DNA of 27,935 bases from CAZLYK01 sp964563495 (GCA_964563495.1 CAZLYK010000067.1:1-27935), one strand, 5' to 3'. Shown: positions 7,921 to 15,876, counted from the stretch's first letter. Numbers and translations: made by a program. Notes: a model not told the origin generated them from the letters alone.

Positions 7921-9073
7921 ATGGCTTATCGGCGGCGATGTAATGGGTGGTTACCAGATCGTAGTAACTTTGATAGACCCCTTGATCAAAATCCTTCAAA
8001 AAGACGGTCATCTGCTGGAGCAGGGTTGCCAGGCGGTGACCGGACAAACGCGCCGGGTGAGGCATGCGCCCGGCCACGGCGCGGATAAACAGGCTCCGAT
8101 CGTTGACCGGCAGTTTCCGCACATTTTCGGCAAATGCCTGGAATGATTCACTCCCGAAGAGATATTGCTCGACATTCGAAGTATAAAAAGCCGTCACAGC
8201 CAGCCCGTTCTTCTTGAGGTAGTCGCCGACTGCCGTGAGGGCCTTCTTTCCGCCGAAATCGCCCACCACCGGGATGATCAGATTCTTGCGATGCAGGTTG
8301 CGGACGAACTGATAATCTTCCGCGCTGGCGAGGAAGTTCCCCGTCTTACCATTTAAATCCGTACCCTCGATGATCTCCTTGAGTGTGGGAAAGCTGCCAC
8401 CCCAGGAGTTCTCCATGCGGTAAGAGATGCTCAGCCCATCATCGCGGAAGCTTTGATAGATATACTCCAGGCTGCGGCGATCGGCGTCTGAGAGCTGGAA
8501 CTGAAAATCCTCTTCGATCAGTTTGCGGATTTCAGCGAGGTTCGCCGCATAGGTCTTGTCATCCGCCGGGATCTGCTCGATCAGCTTGAGCAGATCATTG
8601 ATCGAAATGTTGGCGGCCGGGGCCTTATCTTTCGGCAAAGGGCGGCTCAAGAGGCGCGAGAGGAACTGAGCCGGGTCGGGCGATAGATGAAAGATCGCCT
8701 TGTACATGAGGTGCTGGATGATCGCCTGTCGCCGGATATCCACGATGAAGGCGATCTGCGGGCGAACCTTGGCGATGTAGGTGAAGTTCTGTTCCGGGCC
8801 GACACCGATGTAGGCTCCGCCCGTGGCGCCCAACTGCTTGAGCTTTTCCACCACGTGCAGATATGAAGTCTCGTTGGAGGTGAAATTGTCCGAGCGGAAA
8901 TAACCACCCTCTTCGGAAAACTCCCGGCTGAGCCGTGAAAATTCGGCGGCGGACAGGCTCTCCGGCGGGCTCTGCGGCCTTGCGGCAGTTTGCCCGGCAA
9001 CCCCGGCAGCGAGCAGAAACACCATGAGCAGGGGGCTTAATAACCGCTTTGCGGAACGACCAATCGAATTCAT
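7919..9073 (-). CDS. LIC_10091-like secreted protein of unknown function
   Basis: The 384-residue protein resembles the LIC_10091 family first seen in Leptospira, which has a methyltransferase-like fold. Family-typical stretches are FSEEGGYFRSDNFTSNE, YIGVGPEQNFTYIA (about residues 88-101) and AFIVDIRRQAI, which place a GxGxE-type glycine loop and an acidic DIRR motif where a SAM-binding site would be. No function is proven for the family. The ATG at 9073 has AGAGAGG five bases upstream and opens a signal peptide or anchor, RLLSPLLMVFLLAAGVAG, so it is probably periplasmic. That is unusual for a SAM-dependent enzyme and suggests a different activity. It follows the HhH gene by 101 bases containing a hairpin. 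Confidence 0.65.
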   Translation of the reverse strand: MNSIGRSAKRLLSPLLMVFLLAAGVAGQTAARPQSPPESLSAAEFSRLSREFSEEGGYFRSDNFTSNETSYLHVVEKLKQLGATGGAYIGVGPEQNFTYIAKVRPQIAFIVDIRRQAIIQHLMYKAIFHLSPDPAQFLSRLLSRPLPKDKAPAANISINDLLKLIEQIPADDKTYAANLAEIRKLIEEDFQFQLSDADRRSLEYIYQSFRDDGLSISYRMENSWGGSFPTLKEIIEGTDLNGKTGNFLASAEDYQFVRNLHRKNLIIPVVGDFGGKKALTAVGDYLKKNGLAVTAFYTSNVEQYLFGSESFQAFAENVRKLPVNDRSLFIRAVAGRMPHPARLSGHRLATLLQQMTVFLKDFDQGVYQSYYDLVTTHYIAADKP

Positions 9074-9095
9074 AACTGCCTCTCTAGCGGAGCAA

Positions 9096-9147
9096 GGGAG
9101 TGCGGCGTGTCGCCGCACTCCCTAATATCGACGCCGGCTTCAAGCCG
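9096..9147. repeat. Second palindrome family, copy 1
   Basis: GGGAGTGCGGCG (9096-9107) and CGCCGCACTCCC (9111-9122) form a perfect 12-bp stem with a three-base loop. Beside it CGGCTT-C-AAGCCG (9135-9147) forms a smaller palindrome. No T run follows on the minus strand, so it is not a classic terminator. A similar arrangement (AGCCGGCRTCGA plus a TAGGG-led hairpin) occurs at the end of groEL (20643-20689). Confidence 0.6.
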
Positions 9148-9174
9148 ATGACTGACTGCCTGACCAGACCTCGC

Positions 9175-9822
9175 TTATTTCTGTTTGGCAATCACCTTGG
9201 AGGAGAACTTCTGGTATGCGGCGGAGGGGACGATCTTTTTGCTGACCAGTTCATTCTTCTTGCTGTACGGGCGCCCGGCGATGATCTTGTCGGCGTAGAC
9301 CTCGCCGACGCCGGGCAGCGCCACCAGCTGGTCTCTCGTGCAGCTATTCAAGTCCAACAGTTCAACCGTCTCGGCTTTATCAACCTTACTCTCTTTTTGG
9401 GTCTTCTCGGATTTCTCAGCTTTACTTACTTTTTCGACCTTTTCGGCTTTTTTCTCGGATTTCTCAGGCTTACTTTCTTTCTGGGCCTTCTCGGCTTTCT
9501 CAGGCTTACTTTCTTTCTGGGCCTTCTCGGATTTCTCAGGCTTACTTTCTTTCTGGGTCTTCTCGGATTTCTCAGCCTTACTTACTTTTTCGGTCTTCTC
9601 AGATTTCTCAGCTTTACTTACTTTTTCGGTTTTCTCGGTTTTCTCTGATTTGCCGGCTTTTTCAGCTTTTTTGCTCTTATCGCCTTTGTCTTTTGACTTG
9701 GACTTGGAGGTCTCTTCAGACGTTTTATCCTGCAGCGACGCCGCAGTCAGGGCAATCCCAGGAGCGAGGCAAGCGACCGCACAAATCAACAACAACGAGG
9801 TAAGCAGATTGAGTCTTTTCAT
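9175..9822 (-). CDS. Secreted lysine-rich repeat protein with C-terminal helix-hairpin-helix domain
   Basis: The 215-residue protein starts at the ATG at 9822, with AAAGGAAAGGAAAA upstream. Residues 1-30 form a signal peptide (LLTSLLLICAVACLAPGIALT). The middle, about residues 45-145, is a run of 12-residue repeats of the type KAEKSEKTEKVS and KPEKSEKAQKES. It is strongly basic, low-complexity and encoded by 36-bp DNA repeats. The last 65 residues are a ComEA-type helix-hairpin-helix: DLNSCTRDQLVALPGVGEVY, then KIIAGRPYSKKNEL. Such domains bind DNA backbone non-specifically, so extracytoplasmic DNA binding or uptake is a fair inference. The antisense strand carries long hydrophobic open frames that are shadows of the Lys/Glu repeats. 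Repeat number may vary between strains by slippage. Confidence 0.8.
   Translation of the reverse strand: MKRLNLLTSLLLICAVACLAPGIALTAASLQDKTSEETSKSKSKDKGDKSKKAEKAGKSEKTEKTEKVSKAEKSEKTEKVSKAEKSEKTQKESKPEKSEKAQKESKPEKAEKAQKESKPEKSEKKAEKVEKVSKAEKSEKTQKESKVDKAETVELLDLNSCTRDQLVALPGVGEVYADKIIAGRPYSKKNELVSKKIVPSAAYQKFSSKVIAKQK
9380..9650 (-). repeat. 36-bp coding tandem repeats
   Basis: About eight imperfect 12-codon units encode Lys/Glu/Ser-rich repeats of the HhH protein. Some neighbouring units are nearly identical at DNA level, which is typical of recent expansion by slippage or unequal recombination. Confidence 0.8.
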
Positions 9823-9882
9823 TTTAGATTTTCCTTTCCTTTGAAAGAACGGCGTCGGGGGACGCAATTCTATTTTTGAGGG

Positions 9883-10006
9883 AACAGGATTAACACGATT
9901 TTGAAAGATTAAACAAGACAATCTTGTGAAAAATAGCGAGGGTTTGACAAGCGAGCGATCTTGTTTAATCCTGCAAAAAAAAAATCGTGTCAATCCCGTC
10001 TCTTCA
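9883..10006. repeat. Dispersed palindromic element, copy 4 (diverged, long centre)
   Basis: The left arm (AACAGGATTAACACGATTTT, 9883-9902, continuing to about 9920) and right arm (about 9957-10006) pair imperfectly. The right arm has an A10 run and an altered GTCTCTTC edge. The roughly 38-base centre contains a TTGACA (9944-9949). It lies between divergent starts of the HhH protein and the UbiB-like gene, and appears to be a decaying copy. Confidence 0.75.
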
Positions 10007-10018
10007 GGAAAACCGGAT

Positions 10019-11689
10019 ATGAGCTCATTGGTGGTGCCAGATTTACATTTACGCCGTTATCGCCAGATCGCCGAGGTTCTGACTCGCCACGGTCTTGGGT
10101 GGCTGCACAGCGCCGCCGGTCTGGAAAGATTTCTGCCCTTTCATTTGCCGATGCGCGGCGAGCGTCAGGCTGAGCTGCCGACGGCGCCGGAACGAGTCCG
10201 ACTGGCGCTGGAGGAGCTTGGAACGACATTCATCAAGCTCGGGCAGTTTCTCTCGACTCGGGCGGACTTGCTGCCGCTCGAGTACCAGGCGGAGCTCGCC
10301 AAGCTGCAGGATGACGCACCGCCGATCGGTTCGGAAATCGCCAGAGAGAGGATCGAATCCGAGCTCGGGTTGCCGATCGATCAGCTCTTCAAGAGTTTCG
10401 ACCCCAAGCCTCTGGCCGCGGCCTCAATTGGACAGGTCCACGCCGCGACTTTGACGGACGGCGCCGAAGTGGTGGTCAAGGTTCGCCGGCCCGGTGTGGT
10501 TGAGCAAGTGGATGAAGATCTGGAGATCCTGCTCAATCTGGCCTCGGCCATGAGCCGTCATCTTGACTTCGTCGCGCGATACGACGTGGTCGGTCTGGCG
10601 CAGGAATTCGCTCAGACACTGCGGGCCGAATTGAATTATCTGGTCGAGGGCCGGAACGCCGAACGCTTCGCGGCCAATTTCGCCGATGACCCGTATGTCC
10701 ACATCCCGCGCGTCTTCTGGGAAACAACCACCTCGCGTGTGCTGACGCTCGAACGGATTCGCGGCATCAAAATCAGCGCCCTGATCGAGCTGGAGAACAA
10801 TGGCATCGACCGCAGGTCGCTCGCCGAACGCGGAACCGAGGTCATTCTAAAAATGATCTTCGAGGACGGTTTCTTTCACGCCGACCTGCATCCGGGCAAT
10901 TTCTTCATCGAACCAGACGGTCGCTTCGGGCTGATCGATTTCGGGATGGTTGGAACTCTTGACGAGAGCCTGCAGGATAACCTTGCAGCCATGATGCTCT
11001 CGTTGACCGGCGCGGATTATGATCAATTGGTGGATGTCCTGCTCGACCTGGGTGTCACCAGGGGACGTATCGACCGTTACGCCCTGCGGCGAGACCTGCA
11101 ACACATGATCATGCCTTATTACGGACAGCCGCTTGGCCAGATCGAGTTGACCCCGGTGATCAACGAAGCGCTCGAGATCGTCCGCCGCCACCGTCTCCAC
11201 CTGCCGCCCAATCTGGCGCTGCTGCTCAAAACGATCATCATTACTGAAGGGCTCGGCGTGGCGCTCGATCCGGGGTTTCACCTGATCACTGTGCTCGAAC
11301 CGTATGCCTCGAAGCTCCTGCTCAAGCTCTACTCGCCGAAACGATGGCTGCGGAAAATGGGAAAGGCAGGGTTGGAGATGAGCAGACTTGGGGTCGAGGC
11401 TCCAACCCAATTACGCCGCCTGATCAGCCGGATCGAGCGCGGCGGCTTCGAAGTCGGTCTGCGCCCGGAGAGCGTCGACTCAATCCTCAATCGACTCGAA
11501 AGGCTCGTCAACAGAGTCGTTCTCGGAATCCTGGCCTCGGCTTTTATCGTCGGGCTGGCCACGCTTTTGTCCGTTTACAGGCCACCCCTCATGGAAAAAA
11601 TGATCGGCATCCTCTTCGCGATCGGCTTCTTTTTTGCCGTAGTCCTTGGTTCCTACCTCGCCTGGAGCATCCTCAGATCGAAAAAATAG
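10019..11689 (+). CDS. ABC1/UbiB-family atypical kinase-like protein
   Basis: The 556-residue protein belongs to the AarF/ABC1/UbiB family, which supports isoprenoid quinone synthesis or lipid homeostasis at the membrane. Family-specific features are present: the KxGQ motif (IKLGQFLSTRADLLPLEY, about residues 72-89), the Ala-rich loop (AAASIGQVHAA, about 133-143), the ATP-site lysine (VVVKVRRPG, Lys154), HADLHPGNFF (about 287-296) and LIDFGMVG (DFG-like, about 307). Two C-terminal membrane segments follow (VVLGILASAFIVGLATLL and MIGILFAIGFFFAVVLGSYL). The ATG at 10019 is preferred because AGGA lies about ten bases upstream and the longer frame would translate a palindromic element. It converges on the hibernation-factor gene with only 28 bases between stops. 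Confidence 0.9.
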   Translation: MSSLVVPDLHLRRYRQIAEVLTRHGLGWLHSAAGLERFLPFHLPMRGERQAELPTAPERVRLALEELGTTFIKLGQFLSTRADLLPLEYQAELAKLQDDAPPIGSEIARERIESELGLPIDQLFKSFDPKPLAAASIGQVHAATLTDGAEVVVKVRRPGVVEQVDEDLEILLNLASAMSRHLDFVARYDVVGLAQEFAQTLRAELNYLVEGRNAERFAANFADDPYVHIPRVFWETTTSRVLTLERIRGIKISALIELENNGIDRRSLAERGTEVILKMIFEDGFFHADLHPGNFFIEPDGRFGLIDFGMVGTLDESLQDNLAAMMLSLTGADYDQLVDVLLDLGVTRGRIDRYALRRDLQHMIMPYYGQPLGQIELTPVINEALEIVRRHRLHLPPNLALLLKTIIITEGLGVALDPGFHLITVLEPYASKLLLKLYSPKRWLRKMGKAGLEMSRLGVEAPTQLRRLISRIERGGFEVGLRPESVDSILNRLERLVNRVVLGILASAFIVGLATLLSVYRPPLMEKMIGILFAIGFFFAVVLGSYLAWSILRSKK

Positions 11690-11717
11690 CCCTGTCGGGC
11701 GCAGCCCCTCAAGTTGA

Positions 11718-12320
11718 TTACCCAACTACCTTAACCGTGCTTGCCTGAAGGCCTTTTTCGCCAATCTCTTCGACGAAAGTGACCTCAACGCCGACGTCCA
11801 GACGATTAAACCCTCCATTGAGCACGCTGTTTCTGTGAAAATAGACCTGGGTTCCTTCCAGGGTCTCAAGAAAGCCATATCCCTCTTCGGGGAAAATTTT
11901 GCTGACACGCGCGGTAGGGGCCGACTCGTGGGCTTTAACGTCTGCGCGCTGGCGACGGGCAAAATCCTGCAATTGCCGGCGGGCGGCCTTAAATGCGTCT
12001 CTGATCGAGACGAAGATGTCCTTATATGCTCCATCAACCTCCAGTTCTTTTTTACCTCTTTCAACCTCCGTTTGTCTGGCCGCACTGTGCAGAGTCGGCT
12101 CGTGTTTGACGACGATCTCGGAGCCCGGCACCGTCAGATCGATTTTGATGTTGAAGACCTTTCCGTGACGTAGATGTTTACGAGGGATTTCCACCACCAC
12201 ACGGCAGCCCATGATGTTGTTGTAAAAAGTGTCCAGCTTGGCAGCCTCTTCACGAATCCTGGTTTCGACTGCTGGTGACGGATCCATATTGCGAAATGTG
12301 ATTTGTACCGGTAGTTGCAT
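11718..12320 (-). CDS. Ribosome hibernation factor (HPF/RaiA-like) fused to a cold-shock domain
   Basis: The 200-residue protein has an HPF/RaiA-like N-terminal domain (about 1-110, beta-alpha-beta: VQITFRNMDPSPAVETRI, then CRVVVEIPRKH). A basic helix (105-125) follows, then a cold-shock-type OB domain (135-200) with RNP-like motifs GYGFLE (147-152) and VYFHRNSV (159-166). HPF domains bind the 30S decoding region and silence ribosomes in starvation; the added RNA-binding domain probably changes affinity or dimerisation. This replaces the C-terminal dimerisation domain of long HPF. A GGGAG lies seven bases before the ATG. It is the last gene after archease and rtcB, 31 bases below rtcB, so RNA repair and ribosome silencing appear co-expressed. 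Confidence 0.85.
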   Translation of the reverse strand: MQLPVQITFRNMDPSPAVETRIREEAAKLDTFYNNIMGCRVVVEIPRKHLRHGKVFNIKIDLTVPGSEIVVKHEPTLHSAARQTEVERGKKELEVDGAYKDIFVSIRDAFKAARRQLQDFARRQRADVKAHESAPTARVSKIFPEEGYGFLETLEGTQVYFHRNSVLNGGFNRLDVGVEVTFVEEIGEKGLQASTVKVVG

Positions 12321-12351
12321 AACACTTCTCCCTCTGATCGATGAATTGGGC

Positions 12352-13782
12352 TCATCCTTTAATGCAGATCAAAGGTTCGAGCCTTGCGACTTTGCGTGAA
12401 AGCTTCGCCCGATCTGCGACATCGACGACAACGCTCACATCTTTGTAAGCGCCCGGGGCTTCTTCGGCGACGCCGCGCATCGATGGCGCGCGGATGACGA
12501 TCCCTTTCGTGGAAAGATAGTCGACCAATTCCCTTCCTTTCCATTGTTTGAGCGCCTGGTGACGGCTCATGCTGCGACCCGCGCCATGGCAGGCGGAGCT
12601 GAACGCCAGGTCCTCACTCTCCTTTGTCCCGACCAGGACATATGAAGCCGTTCCCATCGTTCCCCCGATCAATACGGGTTGCCCGATACGGCCGAAGACC
12701 GCCGGCAATTCCAGATGACCCGGCCCGAATGCCCGGGTTGCGCCTTTGCGGTGGACGTAGAGACGTTTCGCCTCTCCGTCGATTCGATGTTCCTCAACTT
12801 TGCAGGTGTTATGTGAAACGTCGTAGATCAGGTCGAGTGTGGTTCCCGGGAATATCTCTTTGAATGCCTGCCTGACCAGATGAGTGATGATTTGACGATT
12901 GGCCAGCGCGCAATTGATCGCGGCCCGCATCGCGCCCAGATACCTTTGCCCGATCGGCGAATTGATCGGTGCGCAAGCCAGCTCGCGGTCCGGGAGTTTG
13001 ATCCCATAGCCGGAGGCGGCAATCACCATCTCCTTGAGAAATTCCGTCCCGATCTGGTGACCAAGGCCGCGCGAGCCACAGTGAATGCTGATAACCACAT
13101 CGCCCGCGCGCAGGCCAAATACTTCGGCCGCTTCCGGGTTAAAGACCTCGGTGACCCGCTGCACCTCCAGGTAATGATTGCCCGAACCGAGCGTCCCCAT
13201 CTCTTCCCGCTGGCGTTTCTTGGCGTGCTCCGAGACGGCACTCGGATCGGCGCCCTCCATCCGGCCATGCTCCTCTATCCGCTCAAGGTCCTGTGGACGG
13301 CCGTAACCGCGACCGACGGCCCAGCTCGCCCCGCCGGTCAGCATGGCCTTCATCTCTTCCTGATCGAGACTGATCTTGCCGGTACTTCCGACACCCGCCG
13401 GGACGTGGCGAAAGAGCATCTCGGCCAGCTCTTTCCTGACCGGCTGAACATCGCCCTCGGTCAGCCCCGTCCGGAGTGTGCGCACGCCACACGAGATATC
13501 GAATCCGACGCCGCCGGCCGAAACGACACCCCCCTCCCCGGGATCAAACGCCGCGACGCCGCCAATCGGAAATCCATACCCCCAATGTGCATCCGGCATG
13601 GCGTAAGAAGCCTTGACGATTCCCGGCAGCATCGCGACGTTGGTGACCTGTTCATAAACCTTTTGATCCATATCGCGGATCAGCATTTCGTTGGCGTAGA
13701 TCACTGCCGGGACACGCATCTGACCAAACGGTTTGATCATCCATTCAGTCTCCGAATGCTGTCTGAATAATGACAACTCCAT
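12352..13782 (-). CDS. rtcB: RNA-splicing ligase RtcB
   Basis: The 476-residue protein is an RtcB ligase, which joins 2',3'-cyclic-phosphate and 5'-OH RNA ends using GTP and Mn2+. Conserved elements are GVGFDISCGVRTLRT with metal ligands Asp95 and Cys98, LGSGNHYLEVQ, IHCGSRGLGHQ, the guanylylation-loop region VHRKGATRAFGPGH, GGTMGTASYV and SACHGAGRSMSRHQA. The length is within the family range (E. coli about 408, archaeal and metazoan about 480-505). The start has GAGGA about six bases upstream. The gene begins 13 bases after the stop of archease, its activating partner. The run-off continues into a hibernation-factor fusion. A sigma-54-type promoter before archease parallels the RtcR/sigma-54 control known for E. 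coli rtcBA. Confidence 0.95.
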   Translation of the reverse strand: MELSLFRQHSETEWMIKPFGQMRVPAVIYANEMLIRDMDQKVYEQVTNVAMLPGIVKASYAMPDAHWGYGFPIGGVAAFDPGEGGVVSAGGVGFDISCGVRTLRTGLTEGDVQPVRKELAEMLFRHVPAGVGSTGKISLDQEEMKAMLTGGASWAVGRGYGRPQDLERIEEHGRMEGADPSAVSEHAKKRQREEMGTLGSGNHYLEVQRVTEVFNPEAAEVFGLRAGDVVISIHCGSRGLGHQIGTEFLKEMVIAASGYGIKLPDRELACAPINSPIGQRYLGAMRAAINCALANRQIITHLVRQAFKEIFPGTTLDLIYDVSHNTCKVEEHRIDGEAKRLYVHRKGATRAFGPGHLELPAVFGRIGQPVLIGGTMGTASYVLVGTKESEDLAFSSACHGAGRSMSRHQALKQWKGRELVDYLSTKGIVIRAPSMRGVAEEAPGAYKDVSVVVDVADRAKLSRKVARLEPLICIKG

Positions 13783-13795
13783 AAATCCTCACCGC

Positions 13796-14218
13796 CTAGA
13801 CATCGACCACACATTGAGCCAGCCATGTCCCGGTTTCATCCCGACGAACTCGAATATCGGTGTAGGTTGCGCCTTTGACCTCGACGGCCGGCTGGTGCCG
13901 CGAGATATCGATCGCCTCTCCCCAGACGCTCGCGCGCAATGTACTTCCCTCGATCAAAACTTCGAATCTTGAAAATAACATCTTCCGAACGGCCATCTGA
14001 TAAACAATCGCATTGAGCCATTCGGCAAGAAGCAATTCATCGTCCGGCGCATCGCATTCAATCTCCACTTTTTCCAGCGGACCGACCTTACTCGGGTCGG
14101 TAATAACCGCAGTCAGAGCTAGCGCGGCTTGCTGAAACGCTTCCTCTTTTGTCGAGGCTATCCCCCTGACTCCTATGTCTGCATCGTGCTCGAAATGTTC
14201 CCAGTATTTACCCAGCAT
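13796..14218 (-). CDS. Archease, RtcB activator
   Basis: The 140-residue protein matches archease, the small metal-binding factor that speeds RtcB guanylylation and turnover. Diagnostic features are the N-terminal HFEHDADIGVRGIASTKEEA and the C-terminal segment with VKGATYTD and WLAQCVVDV, which includes the usual terminal Asp. The ATG at 14218 gives the normal family length. An in-frame upstream start at 14308 is rejected because it would translate the candidate sigma-54 promoter and has no family similarity. The Shine-Dalgarno is weak (AAGAACC region). It is followed by rtcB after 13 bases. The leader from the predicted promoter would be about 45 bases. Confidence 0.9.
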   Translation of the reverse strand: MLGKYWEHFEHDADIGVRGIASTKEEAFQQAALALTAVITDPSKVGPLEKVEIECDAPDDELLLAEWLNAIVYQMAVRKMLFSRFEVLIEGSTLRASVWGEAIDISRHQPAVEVKGATYTDIRVRRDETGTWLAQCVVDV

Positions 14219-14275
14219 GGTTCTTAATTTTTGGCCGCTCTCATGTTCAAAAAAATCTACTCTCGCCCTTGTTCT

Positions 14276-14291
14276 TGCAACCCTTATGCCG
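14276..14291 (-). promoter_or_regulatory. Sigma-54-type promoter of the archease-rtcB-hpf operon
   Basis: On the minus strand the site reads CGGCATAAGGGTTGCA. GG and GC are separated by exactly 10 bases, the hallmark of -24/-12 promoters (consensus TGGCAC-N5-TTGCW). The -12 box TTGCA is perfect and the -24 box CGGCAT differs at two positions. The site is nearly identical to the candidate upstream of the USP gene at 27275-27290. Confidence 0.65.
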
Positions 14292-14339
14292 ACAATGAGC
14301 GTTATCAAATCAAGGATTTACCGGGTGAAAGGAGTGAGG

Positions 14340-14369
14340 TTTTACGCACGAGTTGGGGAACTTTACACA
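14340..14369 (-). promoter_or_regulatory. Candidate enhancer-binding-protein site upstream of archease
   Basis: On the minus strand, TGTGTAAAGTTCCCCAA is followed by TGCGTAAAA; the half-site starts are 21 bases apart. The same two-part motif lies upstream of the M48 and USP genes. It is centred about 70 bases upstream of the sigma-54-type promoter, a normal distance for an enhancer. Confidence 0.55.
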
Positions 14370-14626
14370 GATCTATTTTCTCTATTGATCAGCGGGAACA
14401 GATGTCCGATGCAGCTGTCGAGCGTGGCGAATTTGGGATAATCGGATTCCGGCACGTTGACTCCCAGTTTTTTATTGAGAGCGATGACGAAGTTAAGAAA
14501 ATCCATGGAATCGATGTCGAGTTGCTCGCGGAGGGGGAGATCCGGTTTGATTTGCGCCGGATCCGCTTCCGGGGCGATCTCACCCAGAATTTGCAGGACC
14601 GTGTTTTTGATCTCTTCTCTGGTCAT
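14363..14626 (-). CDS. Acyl carrier protein
   Basis: The 87-residue acidic helical protein is an acyl carrier protein. The phosphopantetheine attachment site is DIDSMDFLNF (Ser40). DSM replaces the common DSL, as in specialised ACPs. It sits 89 bases below the E2 gene of pyruvate dehydrogenase with a palindromic element between, and no fatty-acid or polyketide synthase genes are nearby. A housekeeping acpP would normally be beside fabF, fabG or fabD, so this is probably an accessory carrier. One possibility is donation of octanoyl groups for lipoylation of E2, but that is inference. No clear Shine-Dalgarno precedes the ATG. Confidence 0.85.
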   Translation of the reverse strand: MTREEIKNTVLQILGEIAPEADPAQIKPDLPLREQLDIDSMDFLNFVIALNKKLGVNVPESDYPKFATLDSCIGHLFPLINRENRSV

Positions 14627-14648
14627 AATTTTTATTGGCTGGTTGAAG

Positions 14649-14750
14649 AAATAGACAGGATTAACCGGATTCCACCGGATTAAACAGGATTGTTTACTGC
14701 TTTGTCTTTGGTCGTTTAATCCGGTGGAATCCGGTTAATCCTGTCTATTT
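14649..14750. repeat. Dispersed palindromic element, copy 5, overlapping the 3' end of the E2 gene
   Basis: AAATAGACAGGATTAACCGG onward (left) and its exact complement ending GTCTATTT at 14750 form a stem of about 36 bp around a loop of some 25 bases. GG dinucleotides of the boxes are at 14658, 14667, 14677 and 14687 (spacings 9, 10, 10). The right arm encodes the last residues and the stop codon of the E2 protein. Confidence 0.92.
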
Positions 14751-15876
14751 CCTGAGGAGACTGCAAGAGACGGTCGACCGCAGCGAGGAAGAGCCCGCCG
14801 CGATGTCCGTCGCTAACCCTGTGGTCGGCCGAAAGCGTAGCCGTGACGACCTGTCTTGAGACGATCTGCCCGTTGACCGACCACGGACGCTCGACGACTT
14901 TACCGAACCCGACCAGGGCGACCTGGGGCGGATAGATGATGCCGAAAACGGCCTCTACGCCCTGCTCGCCGAGGCTGGTAATGGTGATGGTGGAGTCGGA
15001 GATCTCTGAGCTGCGCAGCGAACCGGCGCGGGCGCGCTTGACCAGATCGCGGAATTCGTTCATCAATTGGTCGAGGCTCTTCTGATCGACATTGAGCAGC
15101 GCCGGTGCGATCAAACCGCCCTGGCGCAGCGAAATCGCGACGCCGATATTGATCGCCGGGTTGAGCCGGACCTTGCCGTTCGACCACGTAGAGTTCAGCT
15201 CCGGTACTTGACGCAGCGCCAGGGCGACGGCTTTGATAAAGAGGATGCCGTAGAGCAGCCGGTCTTCGACCGAGCGTTTCTTGTTCTCTTCGGCCAGCCA
15301 GCTCAGCGCGGGTGTGAGATCGATCGTCGTGCTCAGATAATAATGCGGGATTTCGCGTTTCGATCTGGCCATGGCCGAGGCGATGATCTGCCGGATGCCG
15401 GATTGTCTCTCGACCTCAGGTTCAGTTTGGACTTTGGGTCGCTCTTCAGACTGCCTCAAAGCGGCGGCTTTCTCTATGTCCTCGCGCGTGATACGCCCGC
15501 CGGGCCCGCTGCCCTGAACCGTGGCGGGGTCTATCCCCAGCTCAGCCGCCAGATTTTTGGCGACCGGGGAGATCTTGATGCGACCGGTTTCTACCGGGCG
15601 GGCTTCGACCAATCGCTCTGGCCGCTCGGGAATCGCTTCACCCTCAACCCGAATGATGGCGATCACGGTTCCGACCGGGACCTCGTCGCCGGGCTGGATG
15701 AGAAATTTTTCGATCACGCCGCTAGTGAACGACTCGACCTCGATATCCGCCTTATCGGTATGAACTTCAGCAATGATCTCGCCGCGCTCTATCCTCTCGC
15801 CGGGCGATTTGCGCCAGGTGAGCAGCTTCCCGGTGGTCATATCGGCGCCCAGATGCGGCATGACGAAATCGGCCAT
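14716..15876 (-). CDS. Pyruvate/2-oxoacid dehydrogenase E2 (dihydrolipoamide acyltransferase)
   Basis: The 386-residue E2 core protein has one lipoyl domain at the N-terminus (lipoylated Lys42 in VHTDKADIEV), a peripheral-subunit-binding domain (ISPVAKNLAAELGIDPATV, then GSGPGGRITREDI, about 120-155) and an acyltransferase domain ending with the catalytic SADHRVSDG (His352). It transfers acetyl groups from E1 to CoA. It starts four bases after the E1beta stop, so the two are translationally coupled. The last 11 residues (EIDRINRIPPD) and the TAA stop are translated from a palindromic element, so the natural C-terminus has been replaced or extended by the repeat. E3 is not in the window. One lipoyl domain is the short form usual outside enterobacteria. 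Confidence 0.93.
   Translation of the reverse strand: MADFVMPHLGADMTTGKLLTWRKSPGERIERGEIIAEVHTDKADIEVESFTSGVIEKFLIQPGDEVPVGTVIAIIRVEGEAIPERPERLVEARPVETGRIKISPVAKNLAAELGIDPATVQGSGPGGRITREDIEKAAALRQSEERPKVQTEPEVERQSGIRQIIASAMARSKREIPHYYLSTTIDLTPALSWLAEENKKRSVEDRLLYGILFIKAVALALRQVPELNSTWSNGKVRLNPAINIGVAISLRQGGLIAPALLNVDQKSLDQLMNEFRDLVKRARAGSLRSSEISDSTITITSLGEQGVEAVFGIIYPPQVALVGFGKVVERPWSVNGQIVSRQVVTATLSADHRVSDGHRGGLFLAAVDRLLQSPQEIDRINRIPPD

Noticed and set aside
9100..9648. Plus-strand frame encoding Leu/Phe-rich hydrophobic repeats, resembling a membrane protein
   Set aside because: It is the complement of the Lys/Glu repeat codons (AAG/GAG read as CTT/CTC) of the HhH gene; the minus-strand gene has a signal peptide and a known domain.
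9944..9971. Sigma-70 promoter for the UbiB-like gene with perfect TTGACA
   Set aside because: No acceptable -10 box lies 16-18 bases downstream; the region there is an element arm (TAATCC).
14219..14308. N-terminal extension of archease by 30 codons
   Set aside because: The extension has no family similarity and overlaps the candidate sigma-54 promoter; the shorter form has the normal length.
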